NCBI GenBank assembly: GCA_018399475.1 | Contig: JAGYOS010000115.1 | Span: 1-8,553 of the forward strand | Direction of reading: 5' to 3' | From: a bacterium | GTDB lineage: Bacteria; Patescibacteriota; Minisyncoccia; CAIUEV01; JAHKAQ01 | DNA length: 8,553 nucleotides | In this document: positions 8,404 to 8,553 of the stretch, one piece after another | How the letters are laid out: each line of letters starts with the position of its first letter | Position numbering within the stretch: the first letter of the stretch is position 1 | The notes under the pieces: generated by a model | Databases searched by the model: none | Told to the model about the DNA's origin: nothing | The model's input: only the letters and a program-made list of their open reading frames with translations | Made by a program: the position numbers and the translations under genes

Positions 8404-8449
8404 GCAAAATAAAACAAAAACTCCCCTTTTTACTGGGCTTTTATTTTGC
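8404..8449 (-). promoter_or_regulatory. Hairpin-forming inverted repeat in the rpoB 5' leader with GGGGAG in the loop
   Basis: GCAAAATAAAA (8404-8414, plus strand) and TTTTATTTTGC (8439-8449) are perfect 11-bp inverted arms. In the rpoB mRNA sense, the 24-nt interior can add a five-pair A/U stem (plus-strand 8416-8420 with 8427-8431). That leaves GGGGAG, a Shine-Dalgarno-like sequence, in the apical loop at 8421-8426. The element ends about 20 nt before the preferred rpoB ATG, and the alternative TTG start (8405-8407) lies inside the downstream arm. It could be a leader structure affecting rpoB translation or message stability, or a weak terminator for an upstream gene. Its function is inferred only; the inverted repeat itself is seen directly. 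Confidence 0.5.
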
Positions 8450-8522
8450 TTCTTAATTATTAAGTTTTTGATCTAAATTGTTTGTCACCCCTAAAGAGAG
8501 TATTATTTTCTTCTGAAATAGA

Positions 8523-8550
8523 AGATTAACACATTTAAAAAAAACGTCAA
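8523..8550 (-). promoter_or_regulatory. Candidate sigma70-type promoter for rpoBC
   Basis: On the minus strand, TTGACG (8545-8550) matches the -35 consensus at five of six bases. After a 16-bp, T-rich spacer comes TAATCT (8523-8528), a poor -10 match (three of six) preceded by an extended -10 TG at 8530-8531. Initiation near 8516 would give a leader of about 130 nt containing the hairpin. The -10 is weak and the region is AT-rich, so chance occurrence is likely enough to keep confidence low; the true promoter may lie beyond the window. Confidence 0.3.
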
Positions 8551-8553
8551 GGG

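Noticed and set aside
1379..8407. Possible intein, split or frameshift in rpoB or rpoC
   Set aside because: Both frames run uninterrupted through all conserved motifs and the lengths fit compact bacterial subunits, so no intein or break is present.
8452..8464. Short palindrome CTTAA-TTA-TTAAG in the rpoB leader
   Set aside because: Five A/T-rich pairs with a 3-nt loop are common in sequence of this composition; no known operator matches it.
8453..8551. Minus-strand frame open from the window edge to a TAA at 8453-8455, a possible C-terminus of an upstream gene
   Set aside because: The roughly 32 residues are not recognisable, include a homopolymer T run and show no coding character; in AT-rich sequence an open stretch this short is expected by chance.

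Overview
The window looks like a piece of chromosome from a Candidate Phyla Radiation (Patescibacteria) bacterium, most likely Parcubacteria-like. It is AT-rich and tightly packed. The RNA polymerase genes have compact architectures without the large proteobacterial insertions, and RpoC carries a charged helical insertion. Beside them is a Glu/Lys/Pro-rich single-pass membrane protein of a style common in that group. The assignment rests on protein character seen by eye, not on a phylogeny. All three genes end in TAA, and nothing suggests recoding of TGA.

Layout: positions 1-1350 (+) hold the 3' part of a gene that begins before the window. It encodes a probable membrane-anchored protein with an acidic cytoplasmic arm, one transmembrane helix and an outer C-terminal domain of unknown function. 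A 28-bp gap separates it from the convergent rpoC (1379-4969, -). rpoC lies 21 bp downstream of rpoB (4991-8383, -; an upstream TTG at 8407 is an alternative start), and the two form an rpoB-rpoC unit. The 5' leader of rpoB (about 8384-8553) has a perfect 11-bp inverted repeat that could fold into a hairpin with a GGGGAG loop, plus a weak promoter candidate at the window edge.

Functionally, rpoB and rpoC encode the two halves of the RNA polymerase catalytic core. Both keep the expected catalytic residues, zinc ligands and rifampicin-pocket framework. The convergent membrane protein has no evident functional link to transcription. No tRNA, rRNA, CRISPR array, insertion sequence or defence system was seen. 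The most interesting items are the rpoB leader hairpin, the uncharacterised membrane protein and lineage-type variations inside RpoC and RpoB.
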